DNA of 64,000 nt from Bolinopsis microptera (GCF_026151205.1 NC_087072.1:19744103-19808102); one strand, 5' to 3'; positions 9,971 through 24,300 are shown, counted from the first letter of the stretch. Notes: generated by a model not told the origin, from the letters alone. Numbers and translations are program-made.

Positions 9971-12900
9971 CGGAGGTGATTAAAACTGCCGTAGTGTCAA
10001 AGTAGCGCTCTGTAGTCACTATCTAGTCATCATCTAGTCACTGTGTCCGGTCACTCCGGCCATTACGATAGCTTATCAGCTCTTGAACGCCTCTTAGGAA
10101 GAGTGTGTCCCAGCTTTTACAATCTATATTTTATACTGTAGAGTACCACATTATGCTGGTGACTAGTGAAATTTTCCTTTAATGCTGGATGGAAATTACA
10201 ATAATGTTTACTCATTTTCTATCAATCTAATTCCAATTATGTTTATTAGCGCCTGGTATGTGCTATCTTTTATTGCTCCTATTCCACCTATTTCGTTCCC
10301 AAAATTGAGCTCCAGTTTCATGTTCTTCCATCAGATTAGGTCCCCTTCTGAATTGCATTTCCCCTTAATGGAACTCTGATAAGATATAGCTCTTTAAATT
10401 ACCAAAGTAAAGGAAAAGGTGCAGCTCTTGGGAAAGCCAAGGAAAAGATTCCAAAGCCATGGATATTGTAATAATCGATGATTGATTATAAAGAAGTTGT
10501 AACTTGTAAGTAATTTCTTTTACATAAATAATTTTTTTACATCAATATTTAATAATAAGTATTTATATTTTCCAGTGCACTAATATTAAACTAATTTGTA
10601 ATGTAACATGTTAAAAAATCAGTTTAATATTATAGCACAAGTACGTATAAGTATTTAATAAGGATTACTATTTACTTCATTACACTATAACATAGTAACT
10701 TAGTCATCCTTATTAAATACTTACAAGTTGAAGTACGTTAACTTTGTTATTTGCTCTAGCTCTGCTGTTAGTTTGCTGTCACATTTGTTTGAGGGGTTAA
10801 ATGAGAAACAGAGGAAAGTGGATATTTTTCCTCGTAATTTAAGGCCACCCTTGATCCAAAAAAATGGTCAACCCAGTTGAACTTGAAGCCAAGGGTGGCC
10901 ATATGGCCACATCTGCAGAGGCGTGGTACCAGGTACACAACTTACGTAATTCATGGACTGGAGTTTGAAATGGGATGACTCGTTGATATTATAAGTACAA
11001 CACTTTGCTGTGGAAACGTTGTGAAACCTCTGATTTCTTGAGAACTTTTTGCAGCGGCTCGGAAGGTTATTGTTAAGTGCTGACAGTTTTTAACTGCTTT
11101 GTTTCATATCTCGCGGCATTTTGTATTATAGCTAGCTTGACGTATTCACAAAGTATCATTCGCCTAGTTTTTGTATTTATAGCGAAAAAAGTCATTTTAA
11201 TTTCAACTTCACGTTTTCTTTACACTTACAGCCATTAATTACATTTCGTGCAGACCCCATAGACCAAGCTGACAGCTTGCTGCTAATTTTTGGGGCTGTA
11301 TGTGGAATTCCTTCGGTCTAGAAGAAAATCTAAACTCTGTAAGCGGTGACATTGCGTACGTGTTATTAATTGAGTTTTCCGTTTTCAGTTTTGGCGTAGG
11401 CATATGGAACTGACCTTTGAAGTACGCGGCCTAATATATTCTTTTAAGTCTTCGTTCCACGAATCGTCGGTACAGTATGATTTATAAAGAACATGATTGC
11501 ATGTTTATCCTTATTTCGACTAACGTCTAATTCGAACCCACCCGCCTGAATTTCTGTGGCTGAACAAATTTCAAAATTTTAAATATTTGTACTCATCAGA
11601 AAATATTAAACAGCCTTATTTAGTAATCTTGACTTATTCACTTCGTTCAAAAATGTCACGCATTCCGTCGCATATGCTTGAAGGTTGATAACGTTGGTTT
11701 TCTAATTCCTCCACTTTACTTTTTGGATGTTTATTCGAGTACGGATCGACTAGTAGTAGTACCCTAATTTTGTTAGGACCAGGAGGGCTTAACCACATGC
11801 ACAGTAAAATTTATTAATTTGTCATCACGATTAAATTTAGCATTTTTTTCTTAAAAGAGAGCTGGAAGTGAGAGGGCCCAGATCACAAAACCTTGGTCGT
11901 GTAATGAGAGGTAGCAGAACAGCTGACAAGCCGAATAATTTAAAAATTTTACAGGTTATAAAAATTTTACAGGTAGGTACTAAAACCATCAAAGTTGAAG
12001 CAGATCAATTCCAAATAATCATTCAAGCACTAAAAAATGCATGTGTAATACTTATGGAAAGCGTGTCACAGTCCTCTACTTAGCATCCAGCTCACAGTAC
12101 TTATTACTAATCTGACAATGTGGTTTTGCGGTTTATTTTTGCGGCAGCTGCTCGACCGCCGTGACCCTCGTTTTAACAGTCTAGATAACTCATAACTGTA
12201 ACTTCGCCTGCACGCATACAGTTTGAGTGCGGACATGCCAGTGAAGGAAGTATCGAAGGAAGGTTCTTGCTCGGCCATTACATGTGATAGTTCAAATCAA
12301 ACAGTTTTTAAAGACACATGATTTTCCTGCAATACGACAATCGGACAGCTTTGTTGTGGTTTCGTTCGCTTGTTGAAGAATGTCGGAGGAAAGTGGAAGA
12401 TGGCGTATCGTGAGGAAGGGCACGTTTGACTAACTCTAAACACTGTATTGACGATTCTATGTCCATTGAATTTGATGTACCGTTATCAGTTCACATGATC
12501 CAGAGAGCGATCAAGACTTCAATACGGCAAAGAAAATTTACGTATGCTTCACGTTTGTTCTAGAAAATCTATTTTTCAAATAAAAGCAGGAGTGTCGCGG
12601 GACAAGGCAAGTTAAGCTTTTTATTTGCGGTCAATAGTTTAAATAGGAGCTTAGTATCGTTTGCTTATCAGCTCGGAATATTATGACGATCACGAATATT
12701 TCAAATAAAAAAGCTTTGTATGTAATTTATCTGGTGTCCAGTTTGTCCAAGTATATGACCATATGTCACTGCATATGTTACCGCGCTACCAAAATAGGCT
12801 GAATATTTTAACAAAGCCCGTAGGGAGAATTCTACTGGCCGTTGAGTCTTGACAGGGCCGAGGACAACAGCTCCGAGCTGCATTACTGTCAATTGTCATG

Positions 12901-14606
12901 TATGTGACAGGGAAGGGGAAGACCAGTAACTGTTTTAAAGTCGTTAAGATGTGATCCGCTTTTCTTCCAATGTTGCTCTAGTTAATACTTGCTCTTCCCT
13001 TCCATTAGCTCATCGACCAGAAGTACTGCTGGCCCTGGCAAGCTGGTAATTAGCAGCCTTTTAACAACCGACACGAGCAGAGTGCATCGTTTTAAGTGAA
13101 CCAAACCGTCTCATTGCCAGACTAAAAGCTGTATAAAGCAGATAGCAAAGTCCTTAAAATAGAGTACATTATCTCACTATCTTGCCGGCAGAACCCATGA
13201 TCAGTGTTAAAATTAGTTTCTGGTCCTCTTTATACTTTTATCGGCGATCGACACATTGATATTTTCATTTCTGTTGTTAACAGCAGTTATAATGTGATAA
13301 AAGCCCTGTCCTTTGACTGGACATATCATTATCATAGCTTAATATAACTTAGTAATTTTTTAGTTCACTTAAAGTCTAAATGCCCTGCTTTAAGTACGTG
13401 CTTAGTTTGATTCATTTATTTATTTGTTTGTTATTCTGGTTTCCTTGTGTGCACGCCCCAGGCACAGGTCATTGAGGTTAGCATTTGTCACTTGTCCGGC
13501 GACAAAGGTCATCTACCCAATACCCAAAATGTGGGACCTAACCAGAACTAGGTGCTAGGTCACTCCACTTAACAGCTATCGCATTTCTTGCATATTTTGT
13601 TGCCACTGATGACCAGGAGTGAACGTGGTAGCGAAGATGGTCCGGTGTAGGAGGTTCAGCACAAAACTTTTTCCCAGACGGTAAACACTTTTCCCGGGCC
13701 TGAGTCACAACAGTCACCAGGCAGAGCTGGATATTAGGGGTGCTGTCCGGGCCAGGCTAACGCACCACATTCGACCCCCGCTTTGATAGTGATACAATTA
13801 CAATTTATGAAATTAAAAACAGATGCTCGAAAGAGACAGTACAAAGGGGGGCGAGTTCCGGCCTGGGCCGCCTAATCTTACATCACACCTTCCTCCTTCC
13901 TTTGTACGATCTCTTTCCTAGACAAAGGATTTGATTAGGTCTCTAATAAATAACATTTAAGGAGGAGCACAAAGATCGTTAAAGAAGACAAGTGATTTAG
14001 CTTTTGGCCGCTGGTACTTGATGCTATTTCACCCGATATTTCTGGTTATTCCACGGAACTTTCGGCGAAGGTCCAAGTTCATCCTCATTTCAATTAGCAG
14101 CCCGGAGAGCAGGTATTCAGGCCAGCTGCTGGCAGCCCCACTTCAACCATGGTTCATCCACTCGTGATCCCGTTAGCCAATAACCAGGACAATTTTGTGG
14201 GTAGTATAAATTTAGGGACCACTCGCCGACTCTCTCCAGAGGTTTGTTGTTCATTTCGATCGTCGACGTGTTCCGTACCTACCTTTTCTAGTAGTAGTGT
14301 CCTGTTTCCTTCCTGGAATGTTTGAATTGACATGTCGATTGTCAAAATAGATGACAATTGACGCAGGCCCCTGTAACGAAACCGGGCATCCAAATTTATA
14401 AGACGCACTAAATTTAACTCTTTTTATACTTTTATATATGTTGGCAAGTAGCCTGGCGATACTGAACTGATTCGCCATTACTAGGCACGAGTATTATACA
14501 GGCAGGGGTATATAGCAAGAGTCAGGACCACCAAGTACAGGCCGACCTCTCTCACAATGTTTTAAACGGTAGTAGCTGTTGGCAGCTAGTAGGACGTTAA
14601 ATCACT
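9971..14606. other. Gene-poor region
   Basis: No supported gene. Near 10842-10905 there is an inverted pair GGCCACCCTTG / CAAGGGTGGCC. The block about 13440-13900 is more GC-rich than its surroundings and may be an old repeat, but I could not find ends or internal promoter boxes good enough to name it. Confidence 0.35.
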
Positions 14607-14732
14607 ATGTTGCCCGAGTACTGCTGCTTTGTTTCGCTTGTAGGTGTAGAACCTTCTGAAACTGTGGAAATTGACGTTCCTGACGAGTTGTTGGTATGCG
14701 GAGGATATTTTCGGCGGATCCTCAAAAACACG
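14607..14732 (+). CDS. Candidate isolated coding exon
   Basis: An ATG at 14607 or an acceptor ending GCTTGTAG at 14643 opens an exon-like stretch with a low-hydrophobicity acidic segment (EPSETVEIDVPDELL) and then CGGYFRRILKNT, ending at a donor ACG|GTAAAA. Composition looks coding in this frame, and the open frame closes soon after the donor. I do not recognise the family and see no partner exons, so it could be a gene remnant or a fragment of a repeat. Confidence 0.25.
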
Positions 14733-14819
14733 GTAAAATCTTTATCAGTCTGACGTTGTGTCACTCAACACTGGTAGGAGAGTGGCATGTGAAACACGTG
14801 CAAGCAGGATGAACCTACG

Positions 14820-14963
14820 ACCTGTACCCAGCGGTAACATCTTCCCAACCTAGACACAAATTAATTGGGGTGGGATTTGGGAGATGTTTGTGCCAGGCCA
14901 CCCGGCCTTCTTCGTAGGGTAGGATTGAGCTAGAATAACAATAACCATCTGCAGGGTACAGGT
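14820..14963. repeat. Short sequence bounded by 10-bp inverted repeats
   Basis: ACCTGTACCC at 14820-14829 is matched by its complement GGGTACAGGT at 14954-14963. The 124 bp between are GC-richer than the flanks. This could be a tiny MITE or a structured element; no clear target-site duplication was seen. Confidence 0.35.
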
Positions 14964-16712
14964 TAATTTGAAGGGCGATATGGCGTACCGGCAGGTGGCA
15001 CGTAGCAAATTTCATTTCGTGGAATTTCCTAACAATTTGATACTTATAACTCGAATATATTGTAGATATGGGTATTAGCTTGGCATATGGCCATAACTCC
15101 GGGCATCTTTTGGCTAGGTGAGCATGACGTTACCTAATTCATTACAGGGTTCTGTCTATTTTACTAAACTATGTTGTATTGTTGTAGGTCTCATCTTCAC
15201 TGAACTTCATTTACTTATATTGATAGTAGTATTGATATCAGTTTAAAGTCACAATAAGTCACGTAAAATTATTATCTTTTACTGTGGTTTAGAAGTCTAG
15301 ACCGCTTATAAAATCGAAATGTTGTCGAATACAGTTCGATTTTATTGTATTTTTATTTAACATATTCCATTTAACAATGTATTCCATTCAACATACTGGG
15401 CCGATATTATTGTTATAAAAACGGAGAGACAAATTAGTGGCCGAATGTTTTAAACCCCATAATCGTGTCAAGAATAAATTGAGTGAAAATTGAAGATGGA
15501 CAAGTCTTGACACGTTATTTCTGCAGCTGTTAAAGTGTCATAAATACCTTGTCGACATGATCTGATAAAACTCCTCCTATATTTACTCTCATTTTTCTTT
15601 CAAAAGCTCGATCTGTTACCAGGGAAAGTTTGCAAGCTTTCAGTTATAATTAATTTCTCGTAAAAATTAAAGTTCTCTAACAGTTTCCTACTAATGACTG
15701 TTCCACGTACTCGACAAGTTTAATGCTGGTCGTCATTTGGCCAGCTACCTCAACGAAGTCCACGTGTCTACCATTTTCGGCCTGCTTTGATCTGATCTCA
15801 GTTGAATTCTCTACGTATCGAGGTAGCGGTGCCAGTAGTCATTGACAAGGCCGCATATCCCCAGCTTGCTCAACTAATTTAGCTGATCCTGTCCAATATT
15901 TCTGCCTGAATGTCGCAATCTTCGCTGTTATATAAAGTTGCTGCTGCATGGAGCCACGGTATTGCACCATTTAAAATCAAAGGGATATTTAATATTCTCT
16001 CGGCATACTGCTCCCTACCACGCACACCATCTTGTATCACCACAAAACTGACATTTCTTTCTGATATACCAATAATATTTGACCCTCTGCAAAGTAAGGT
16101 TGATAGCGACATCACGTGACCCCCGCCATTTGGAAGCATGCCAAGGCAATAAGATTCCTTTCATCTGACAGCTCAATGACTTTACTTTCTGATTATGTTC
16201 GAAATTTGAAGCATCACCGGGCCAGTTCCATAGCATCACAAAACATTGGTCACGGTATATCTCTCGGGCTTCAGTACGTGGCGACATTTCCCGACGCGAT
16301 CAACACGTCATGCGTCAACTCCGTTTAAAGTTGACCGTCACCAAAAATTTGGACTGTTTTTAAGTAGGCTTCAGGCCTAGTAAAGTCCTCAGAGACACCC
16401 CTTTTATGGTAATTCTTCATGCATACAACGGGATTGAACAAATTAGATAGAATCCCACAAATTAAGTAACATCTTTGCTTAGGATAGATGAGTCTTTACG
16501 AATTCTAGACATGTTTAGGGATTCCAGACATATCTCAGCTTTCAGCTAATTTTGTCGTAAAGATCATAAATTCATCAAACGGTTAAAGTCACCACAATTG
16601 ATTTTTGAACCGAGGTCAATTATTTGGGTCAGCGGTCAATTTATTCGATTATTTCGCCCTTTGTTTGAAACTTTTCTGACAATTTCAGGACGTTTGACGT
16701 CTAAGTTTTTTT
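14964..16712. other. Gene-poor region upstream of the NC1 gene
   Basis: No supported gene. Around 15879-16290 both strands carry overlapping open frames of 60-90 codons in relatively GC-rich sequence, possibly an eroded mobile element or gene fragment. None has a recognisable motif or a paired splice structure. Confidence 0.35.
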
Positions 16713-16765
16713 AGCTCTCTTCCGCTCTCTCTCGCTCTCTCTCGCTCTCTCTAGCTCTCTCTCTC
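16713..16765 (+). repeat. (CT)n-rich microsatellite
   Basis: A CTCTCTCTCG/A repeated run immediately upstream of a TATA-like stretch and about 140 bp before the NC1 gene ATG. Confidence 0.85.
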
Positions 16766-16776
16766 TATATATATAA
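16766..16776 (+). promoter_or_regulatory. TATA-like element upstream of the NC1 gene
   Basis: TATATATATAA lies 129 bp upstream of the ATG at 16905, next to a CT-rich tract. It is a reasonable core promoter candidate, inferred from position only. Confidence 0.35.
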
Positions 16777-16904
16777 GTACATACCACATGTTTCCAATCG
16801 TCAGTTTTGAATTCCTATATATAGTTATGGCAGTTGTACGTCGATGACTTGACCTGTAAAAATCGTTCGACCAAGTATTTTGCCACTAAACTCACTAAGT
16901 AATT

Positions 16905-19896
16905 ATGCTCGTCAATAAATTGTACTCTTCACTCAGAAATACAGCTATGTTTTTGTTGCTGATCAGCGCCGTTTTGGGTGGAGTTTACGGGATCATGGAC
17001 CTGAAGGACGCTCAACAGGATACTTCCTACGACAACAAGTATCCATACCCGCGAGAACCACGCAGTGGAACCACGGCTGGAGGTGAGACTTGTATCTGAT
17101 TTTATAGTTTATTCCACCATGAATAGTGTATTAACTCATTTGCCGTTAGTCTCGTGCATGACGTGCCTAGTGAAACAGCAGCGTTGTATTCTAATCTTAA
17201 AATTATCGGATAATATCTTGTTGTCTGTAATCGTTACTTTAACTGCTCCATTTTTGCGGATTTAATATTAATCAGCTCATGAGTCACGTAAGAAATTGTG
17301 CTTTTGCAGAATTTATTGCTTCGTTAATGTTACTGTTATAGCTGTTTAGTGTCTATAAATATGTATTTATACTAATATGAATATCCTATAGTTCTATTCT
17401 CTCTAATATCCTACCCAATAGATTATGTTTTGTTGCATAATGGAATTATATACAATAATGAAATTCAAATCCAAGACTGAGCTGTAATAATCCACCGACA
17501 AGGGTAGAAGTAGATTTGAATGTCTATATTCTGTGAATACCTGGTAACTAAGCTATAGCATTAGCTATAAAAACTAATTACTTCAGATTTCCGAGTGCTG
17601 GCCAGACTAGCACTACTGGAGAACAAGATCGAGGGAGTTGAAGCTGACTACGGATACGGCAAGATATTCGCCATGCACCTCCAGTCTAACGAGACACCCG
17701 TGTGTCCAGTGGGAACCTTCAAGCTCTGGGTCGGATACTCTCTTGTCAAAGCTTTCGTGAGTCTGCCCTTATAATCTTGTCTAGCTAAGAATTAGGAAGA
17801 ATGTTTTTAAAAAGTGGTGATGATGTTTATGTCATTATTCTTGATTTGATTTGATTTTAGCCTCATCTTATCGTATTTTAGTATTTCGCCTTAAGTCTGG
17901 TCCCATTAAACTCTGAGGGACATGATATCGTCTAGTCATCTAATTTGGGTATCGGCTTCAAAATATTGGGACAATAGGACGCCGGGATATGTATTTAAAT
18001 GTGGCAAAATCATTACTAATAAACTATAAATTCAGACTGAGTTGCCATCCAAACAAAGTATCTTATCTTAGTTATAAGAAATATTCGCACCAGCCACCAA
18101 GCATCATATTAAGATTCATGAATTTGGTTAGTCATTTGGGTCAGATGAATTTGGCTAAGCTGCAGAAACCTATTGCATCGTACTTGAGGAGCTATTTCCA
18201 TTAAGGGAATGGATTACTTCATGAAAATGGCTCCATAAAACTATCACGCCAGAGCTTACAATTCCAGAAATGGTTTTAACTGAGGATTCATCACGTACCG
18301 TTCGTGCAACAAGGAATGAAGGAACCAGAAATTGAAATGGAAATGAAAAAAAAACTAATTCAACCTTTATCAATTAAACAGACCGTAAATCGATAAAAGT
18401 GGGAGAATTAATTAAGCGGAGTAATTTGATACATGTAGAAATGGGAGGGGATTGGGTCCTGGCTCGGGTAACATGATCAAGATCCGATTAAAATGGATTG
18501 GAATTCTGGGTATTTAACAAACTATTTCTAGAGACATAACACATCAAATACTCTAGGACGGTTCTGGATACATAGATCTGTCAGACCCTGGCTCCTGCAT
18601 GAGGAAATTTGATCCTGTACCTCACGTCCTGTGTCGTGGAAGAAAGTGTAGACTCAGAGGAAACAACTGGAAATCAACATGGCTTTGGAACAGGTATTGA
18701 AAATCAACATCTTGAATTTTCCTGATTCCAGCATATTCCGCCGAGCAAAACTTTTCAATTCTTCAAAAACTATATCGTACTGAAATTGTAAAACATAAAC
18801 TTAAAGTTTCCTTATCCTATTCTCTATTTTTCAATGAAAACTAAGAAAATTAAACCTACAGGAACCCCCACAATCGTAACGGAGAGATAATGGCTAGTCG
18901 ATGTAGCGTCTGTGAGAGCGCCAAGACTCTTCTCGTCGTCCACTCTCAGAACGAGACTGTGCCAGACTGTCCCATGGGATACACCTCTCAACACTTCTGG
19001 TCCGGGTTCAGTTTCATATCGGTTAGTTCGGACACTCAGTTATCATGTTAATGATCTTCGACTCCAAATTGCATGGCAATTGGCAATCCTTGTATTTTGA
19101 TAATTCCGATAACCACTATCATAAATCATTATACATGCGTGTACATTGTACAGTGTACATACTAAACTGAACAAAGATAACGCGCTGTCTAGCGTTAAGT
19201 ATAGTCAATCTCTAAAAAGTTCTCATACATCATACGTCTTATTATAATACCGTAAAAGTATAAAAACAGTCAATTTTTCAGGCTGGTCAGTCTGGAAAAG
19301 TGAGTCTCTCCTCGATTGGCAGCTGTCTCCCTTACTTCGAGTCCTCTCCCTTCATTGAATGCAACGGTCACAACGAGTGCAGGGTTAGTTCCATTTCAAT
19401 AAATATTTTCTATTTTTCAGTCAAGTTTTATGATTTAGGAGTAGCTGGATTAATTCCTGATTCAATAGTTTGATGCTTATAAAAACATAGGGCACGTTGA
19501 TGTTATGTGGTCTATAATTTTAATAAAGATAGTGCACATTTTTTCTCCGATTCAAGAAAAAAAACCACTTACTACTTAGGATTAGGAACACTTGGGGTGC
19601 CACATTTTGCTTAACAAAATAAAAATGAGAAAAATTAACACTTAAACCTATCGAGGTTAAATTTAACGGAGTCATAAACTATTCTTCATCTTTATCAACA
19701 GGTGGTTCAAGCATCCAATGTGTGGCTGAGAGTGGCACACAAGGAAGGAGGAAAGAACACCCACTCTCGGGATACAATCAGTGCCAAGGAAGCGTGGAGG
19801 AAGATCAGCAGATGTCGGATCTGTGCTCTGTACACCCCAACCTTGTGGCCGAGGGACAGGCACCCCATCGGTGAGGAGCATAACGGCTTCAAATAG
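16905..19896 (+). CDS. Secreted collagen IV-type NC1 domain protein without a collagen helix
   Basis: Exons 16905-17082, 17587-17756, 18557-18693, 18862-19021, 19282-19383, 19702-19896; the model closes at 313 residues. Exon 1 encodes a signal peptide (core MFLLLISAVLGGVYG; a second in-frame ATG at 16947 would start exactly there) and a short Tyr/Pro-rich linker. Exons 2-6 encode a complete tandem C4 (NC1) domain. Half 1 has CPVGT, LWVGYS, GSCMRKF, VLC, and SRCSVC; half 2 has DCPMGY, GSCLPYF, IEC, NEC and SRCRIC. All twelve structural cysteines are present. NC1 domains normally trimerise and network collagen IV in basement membranes. There are no Gly-X-Y repeats in any exon, and the linker between signal peptide and NC1 is only about 55 residues. 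Sponge spongin-type short collagens are the nearest comparison I know, and those still have a helix. The role here is inferred to be extracellular matrix. Confidence 0.93.
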
Positions 19897-21302
19897 GGCG
19901 GACACTTGTAGGACATTTAGGAACTGATACTAGGATTCTCTAGGACTATATCTTTTGATAGGCCTAACTAGAAGTTCGAAATTTAGGCCAGATCATAGAC
20001 CAGAGGCGCAACACGCCATGTTGGCATAACAGTGATTTTAAAGTTGCTATAATGCTCCCTGAATAGAGGCCAAAGTATGCTGGTGTAATGTATGCTATGA
20101 AAAAAGGTGTTCAGAATTTTAAGCTTCCCCGAGTATGACTCGGAGCCACGCACGATCTTGACTTGTTATTTATATTAGTAACGTTTAGTAATTTATATGT
20201 TTTGAAATCTCAATAGGTGTAACATAGTAGTTTAAAATTAATTATACGGTGGATTTATTTACGAATTTCTTCATGTGTGACTGACGATCACTGTAAATTA
20301 AACTTGTGAAGGCCTGCTTGAGAAGCAGGTCAATTTTTAGAGGTCTTTGAAAATGAGAGCAACGATTTAAAATTATGCAATTACTATGATGTTGCACATG
20401 AAGAAAGTCGAGTCACTCGTAATATAAGAGTTTTACGCTGTAATCGTTCTGGCCTTTAAACGAGTTCATGGTCATGAGCGTATAAATTTGAACAGTTTTC
20501 TATCAAGTCCGAAGCTATGAATGAAAATGCCTACCGTTAATGACTATTTTACGACCTATTTTCATGAAATTCCATCCCTAGTTTTAATAGGGCTATTGAT
20601 TTGCTATGATATGCAATGCTGTTATTTTTGTAACCTTATAGGTTCTCGAAATTTCCCCTTCCCTGTATAATATTTGTCTGGATGTTTCGTAAGTTTAGTT
20701 AGAGTTTTATTTGCTATGCAGCCGTATTCAAAGACTTGAATTTGAACTGATAGAAGACTAGAGGGACAATTCGTACAATTTTGTTCAGCTCATTCAAAAT
20801 AATAATTCCAAAATTCAAAGCTGAAATCTTCCCTTCAATAATTCTCGACTTCGATCAATTCAACTCAATCTTGCGATGTATTTAGCGATATTTTAACCTT
20901 CCCTACCCCCTTCACCTCCCACAATTCTAATAATTTAGTACAATTAGTATTTGTAAACGATTTTCTTAAATCACTAACATCGTGATATTATATGATCTAT
21001 TCAAATTGTGTTTTAAACCTAATAACAAAGTGTTTGATTAGTTTTACATATCAGAAAAGGGCGTATTCAATTAAAACATTGGCCATCTTATATAAGTCCC
21101 GTCTGTTTCTTCTAGACACGTGTTTAAGACAACTGAAAACGAATCACAAGTATGAAAACTCCCTAAAAATGCACGGGGTCTGTATTTAAAAAACGTGACA
21201 AAGTCTGACAATTATATAATATACACCATCACCACACCTTTTGGACAGATCTTTGACAGAAAATCCAAAATTAGCTCCTGCAGTCGCGTAATACAAATGA
21301 GG
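19897..21302. other. 3' ends of two convergent genes
   Basis: About 1.4 kb between the NC1 gene stop and the integrin stop on the other strand. It should contain both 3' UTRs. No other gene or repeat was found. Confidence 0.5.
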
Positions 21303-24300
21303 TCACATGTTAAGCTCATCGCAGAGAGGGTTTCTAAATGCAAACTGAGCCTCGTCGTCCTCACTATCCTGAATGTACGGCTCAACAGCCAGATCATGGG
21401 AATCGTCCGTAACTTCGATGGTTACTCCGGGATTTTCTTGACCGTAAAATTCAGCGGGAGGTCTGTTCCGGTTAAAGAAGCCCACCTTGTAGAGGATGAT
21501 GACGATGAGGGAGAGGAAACACAGGCCACCTGTGATGGAGCCCACAATGATCCAGATACTCACTGGTCTAACCAAATCAGCAACTGCTATCACCTGAAGA
21601 GGAATAAGAACGGGCCCGGTTAAGCTGTTAGACGTCAGATCTGCTCCAGAGTCCTTGTTTGCGACCCACGCCCGGACGGATGCGTTGATCCGAATAGGTT
21701 CCTGAAATGTGAGCTCCCAAACGTAGGAAGTTAGCCTGATCCCCACAATGTCCTTAGTTAGTTTAGCTATGGTGCAGCTTATGTTAATGCAGTGCACATC
21801 ACGCCCGCACTCATAGGACACACGCTGAACAGTGTCTTCATCAGGTCGAGGGTCAGCTAGTAAGGAGTCCTGTATTTCTCCCAGTGTAGATGGTCGAGGT
21901 AATCGGGATGAACGTTTGGTCCTTTTTGTCTTACTAGCGGTGGGTACATTGTGGACATTCAGGAGGTCCACTTCGCAAACGATGTCGGTACTGGAATCAA
22001 CTTTATAAGGATAGATAAAATCCTCATTTTGAGTAGAGTTGAGAGCGAAGGGAACTTCAATTATCAACTCAAGATCATGCAGCTCACCCGGTCCGTAGTT
22101 TATAGGAAAGAATTGCGTTTCCAGAGCTCCACTTTTACTGATATCACTAACAAAGTTTACCTTCGTTTCTTTATCTCTTATCTAAAGTATAAGATGGGAA
22201 TTACATAAATTGCAAATTTGATTTTTCTATCGATATTTTTATTCTTATATCTTTATATACGGCCAAGATATTCCTTTATCACCTTAGAAGAATTTCTGAT
22301 AGGCTGAAACCAGATAAATACTCGTGTAGTTATAACCTACGGCTACAGGAAATTATTCGGGGTTTCAAGTATTTCTGACGTTATACTTTTGGCCTTTTTG
22401 GGGCTTCTCCACGAGCTGGATGAAATTAAACATCAGCTTTGTTGGAACAATCATTGGAAGCGAGATATGGCAACACGTGAACTATCTTCAATTATCTTAT
22501 TTTTTAAATGCTGATTTTTACGCGACACCCCGTGACGGTCACTGCGTAATACTAATTATCTGTACCAAGTTTTTAAAATGTCAACCAGAAATATCTCAAA
22601 CATATTTGTGTTTAATTTTCTCTGTGCCAATGTCAGAAGTAGAAAAATCCTGATTTTTTGACCTAATTAGGCTTCATTATACGTATCAAAGCCGTTTGAT
22701 AAAATCTTGAAACCTTGCCAACTTCCTGAAAAGCCATTATAGCCTGATGAATATAAGCATCAAGCACTGGCTGCTACAATAGGATACGAGTTGAGTCAGG
22801 CTCAAAATTCTATTCAATTATAAAATCTACCGTGGAGCAGTCCTTTAACATACCTCGAATGGAACTTTGTACCGGGAGGATGTTCCCTGAAGTTCTAACC
22901 GTGCTAGCCGTCTGAGGGTTATATTCTGTGTCATGACATTGTTGTCAGGGTGTTTGTCTTCACTGCCCTCTGTCACCAGTTCTGTTCGAATAATCACTTC
23001 TTTTGCACCCTGTTTTAAGTGTCGAGATTGTAATTTCAAGCAGGGTGAAAAGTAATAAAAGTTGGAGGATTGAACATGACAAATATTAACATTGTTAATA
23101 CTGATCAGTTACGAACCAAATTCTATTTCATTCACCTCAGCCTTAACTCCAGTAACTGAGTATTCCACAGAAAAGTTGAACTGTGTCTCATTGGTATCCA
23201 TCCGCTCATCCAAGCCACAGTAATAGTTCCCCTCCCTCACAGAGAAGGGGGTACATATCGACAGCTTCGTACCGTCTGCTCCTCTCACATTCTTAATGTA
23301 CATTGAAGCAGGCATGGTGATGAGAATGTGAGAACCGAAGGGTTTGCCCAGGGATATGTTTCTTGTGATACTGTAGTTGGACCAAATAAGTTCGTTGAAT
23401 CCCGGGTAGAGAACTCCAGCTCTAGTTCCGACCTCAGCCCTGATTAATTCCTCCGTGTTAAAAGTTATAAAACTGTGATTATAATTCCATATTTAGATTT
23501 TCTTCCATATTTAGAACGTTTCTCCTAGAGTAACACAATGGCGGCTTATGATATCTCACAAACGTAAAATCACCCCAGAAATCGTCAAAGTGCGTCTTAG
23601 AAGTCCTTTCAATCTCGTCAAAGTGCGTCTTATTAGTTTTTAAGAATTTATAGTTCAGGAATACTAATGATCTTATAGATGACGGATGACCAGGTTTTTA
23701 ATTTTTATTAGGAACAAGTCACCTCATTTACTGTCGATCATTCCAGAATAATCCACCCAACTTTTTGATAATAATCTTTGATCTTCGAGCTTTTACTCAT
23801 AATTTTCACACAATTCGGTTCTCATATTGACAGTCGTGTTGGAATAATATTGCGGTAAGTAAATATCTTAATGAATTATTACTTGAATATATTATGCATA
23901 GTAAAATCACTTAACACTACAAAATGACGCACTTGTCAAGGATAACTCCAGGGGATGCCAGTCTAAGGTCAGTTTCACAAGTAGCGTTAGCACATGCTGT
24001 TTTAATCTTAACCTGTAAAAAGAATTTTTAAACCATTAATGACAACAACCTGTTGCGCAAACAAAAGTATGATTTTTACGTCAGAGAGTATATTCTGGAT
24101 AAATTGAGCGGAAAGTCTTGATTTAAACACAAAACTGTTAAACTGAATGCTGTTCGGTTCTTTGAAATCCAGTTCTCTCGAATTGGAAGTGTCACTTCTA
24201 TTTCAGTATGTAATTGGTGATAAGTTGATATTTATAATAGCTGCTATTCGACCTGTGATATAGCGTAGGGATACCGAGAAACGTTCAGAGCCAATCTATT

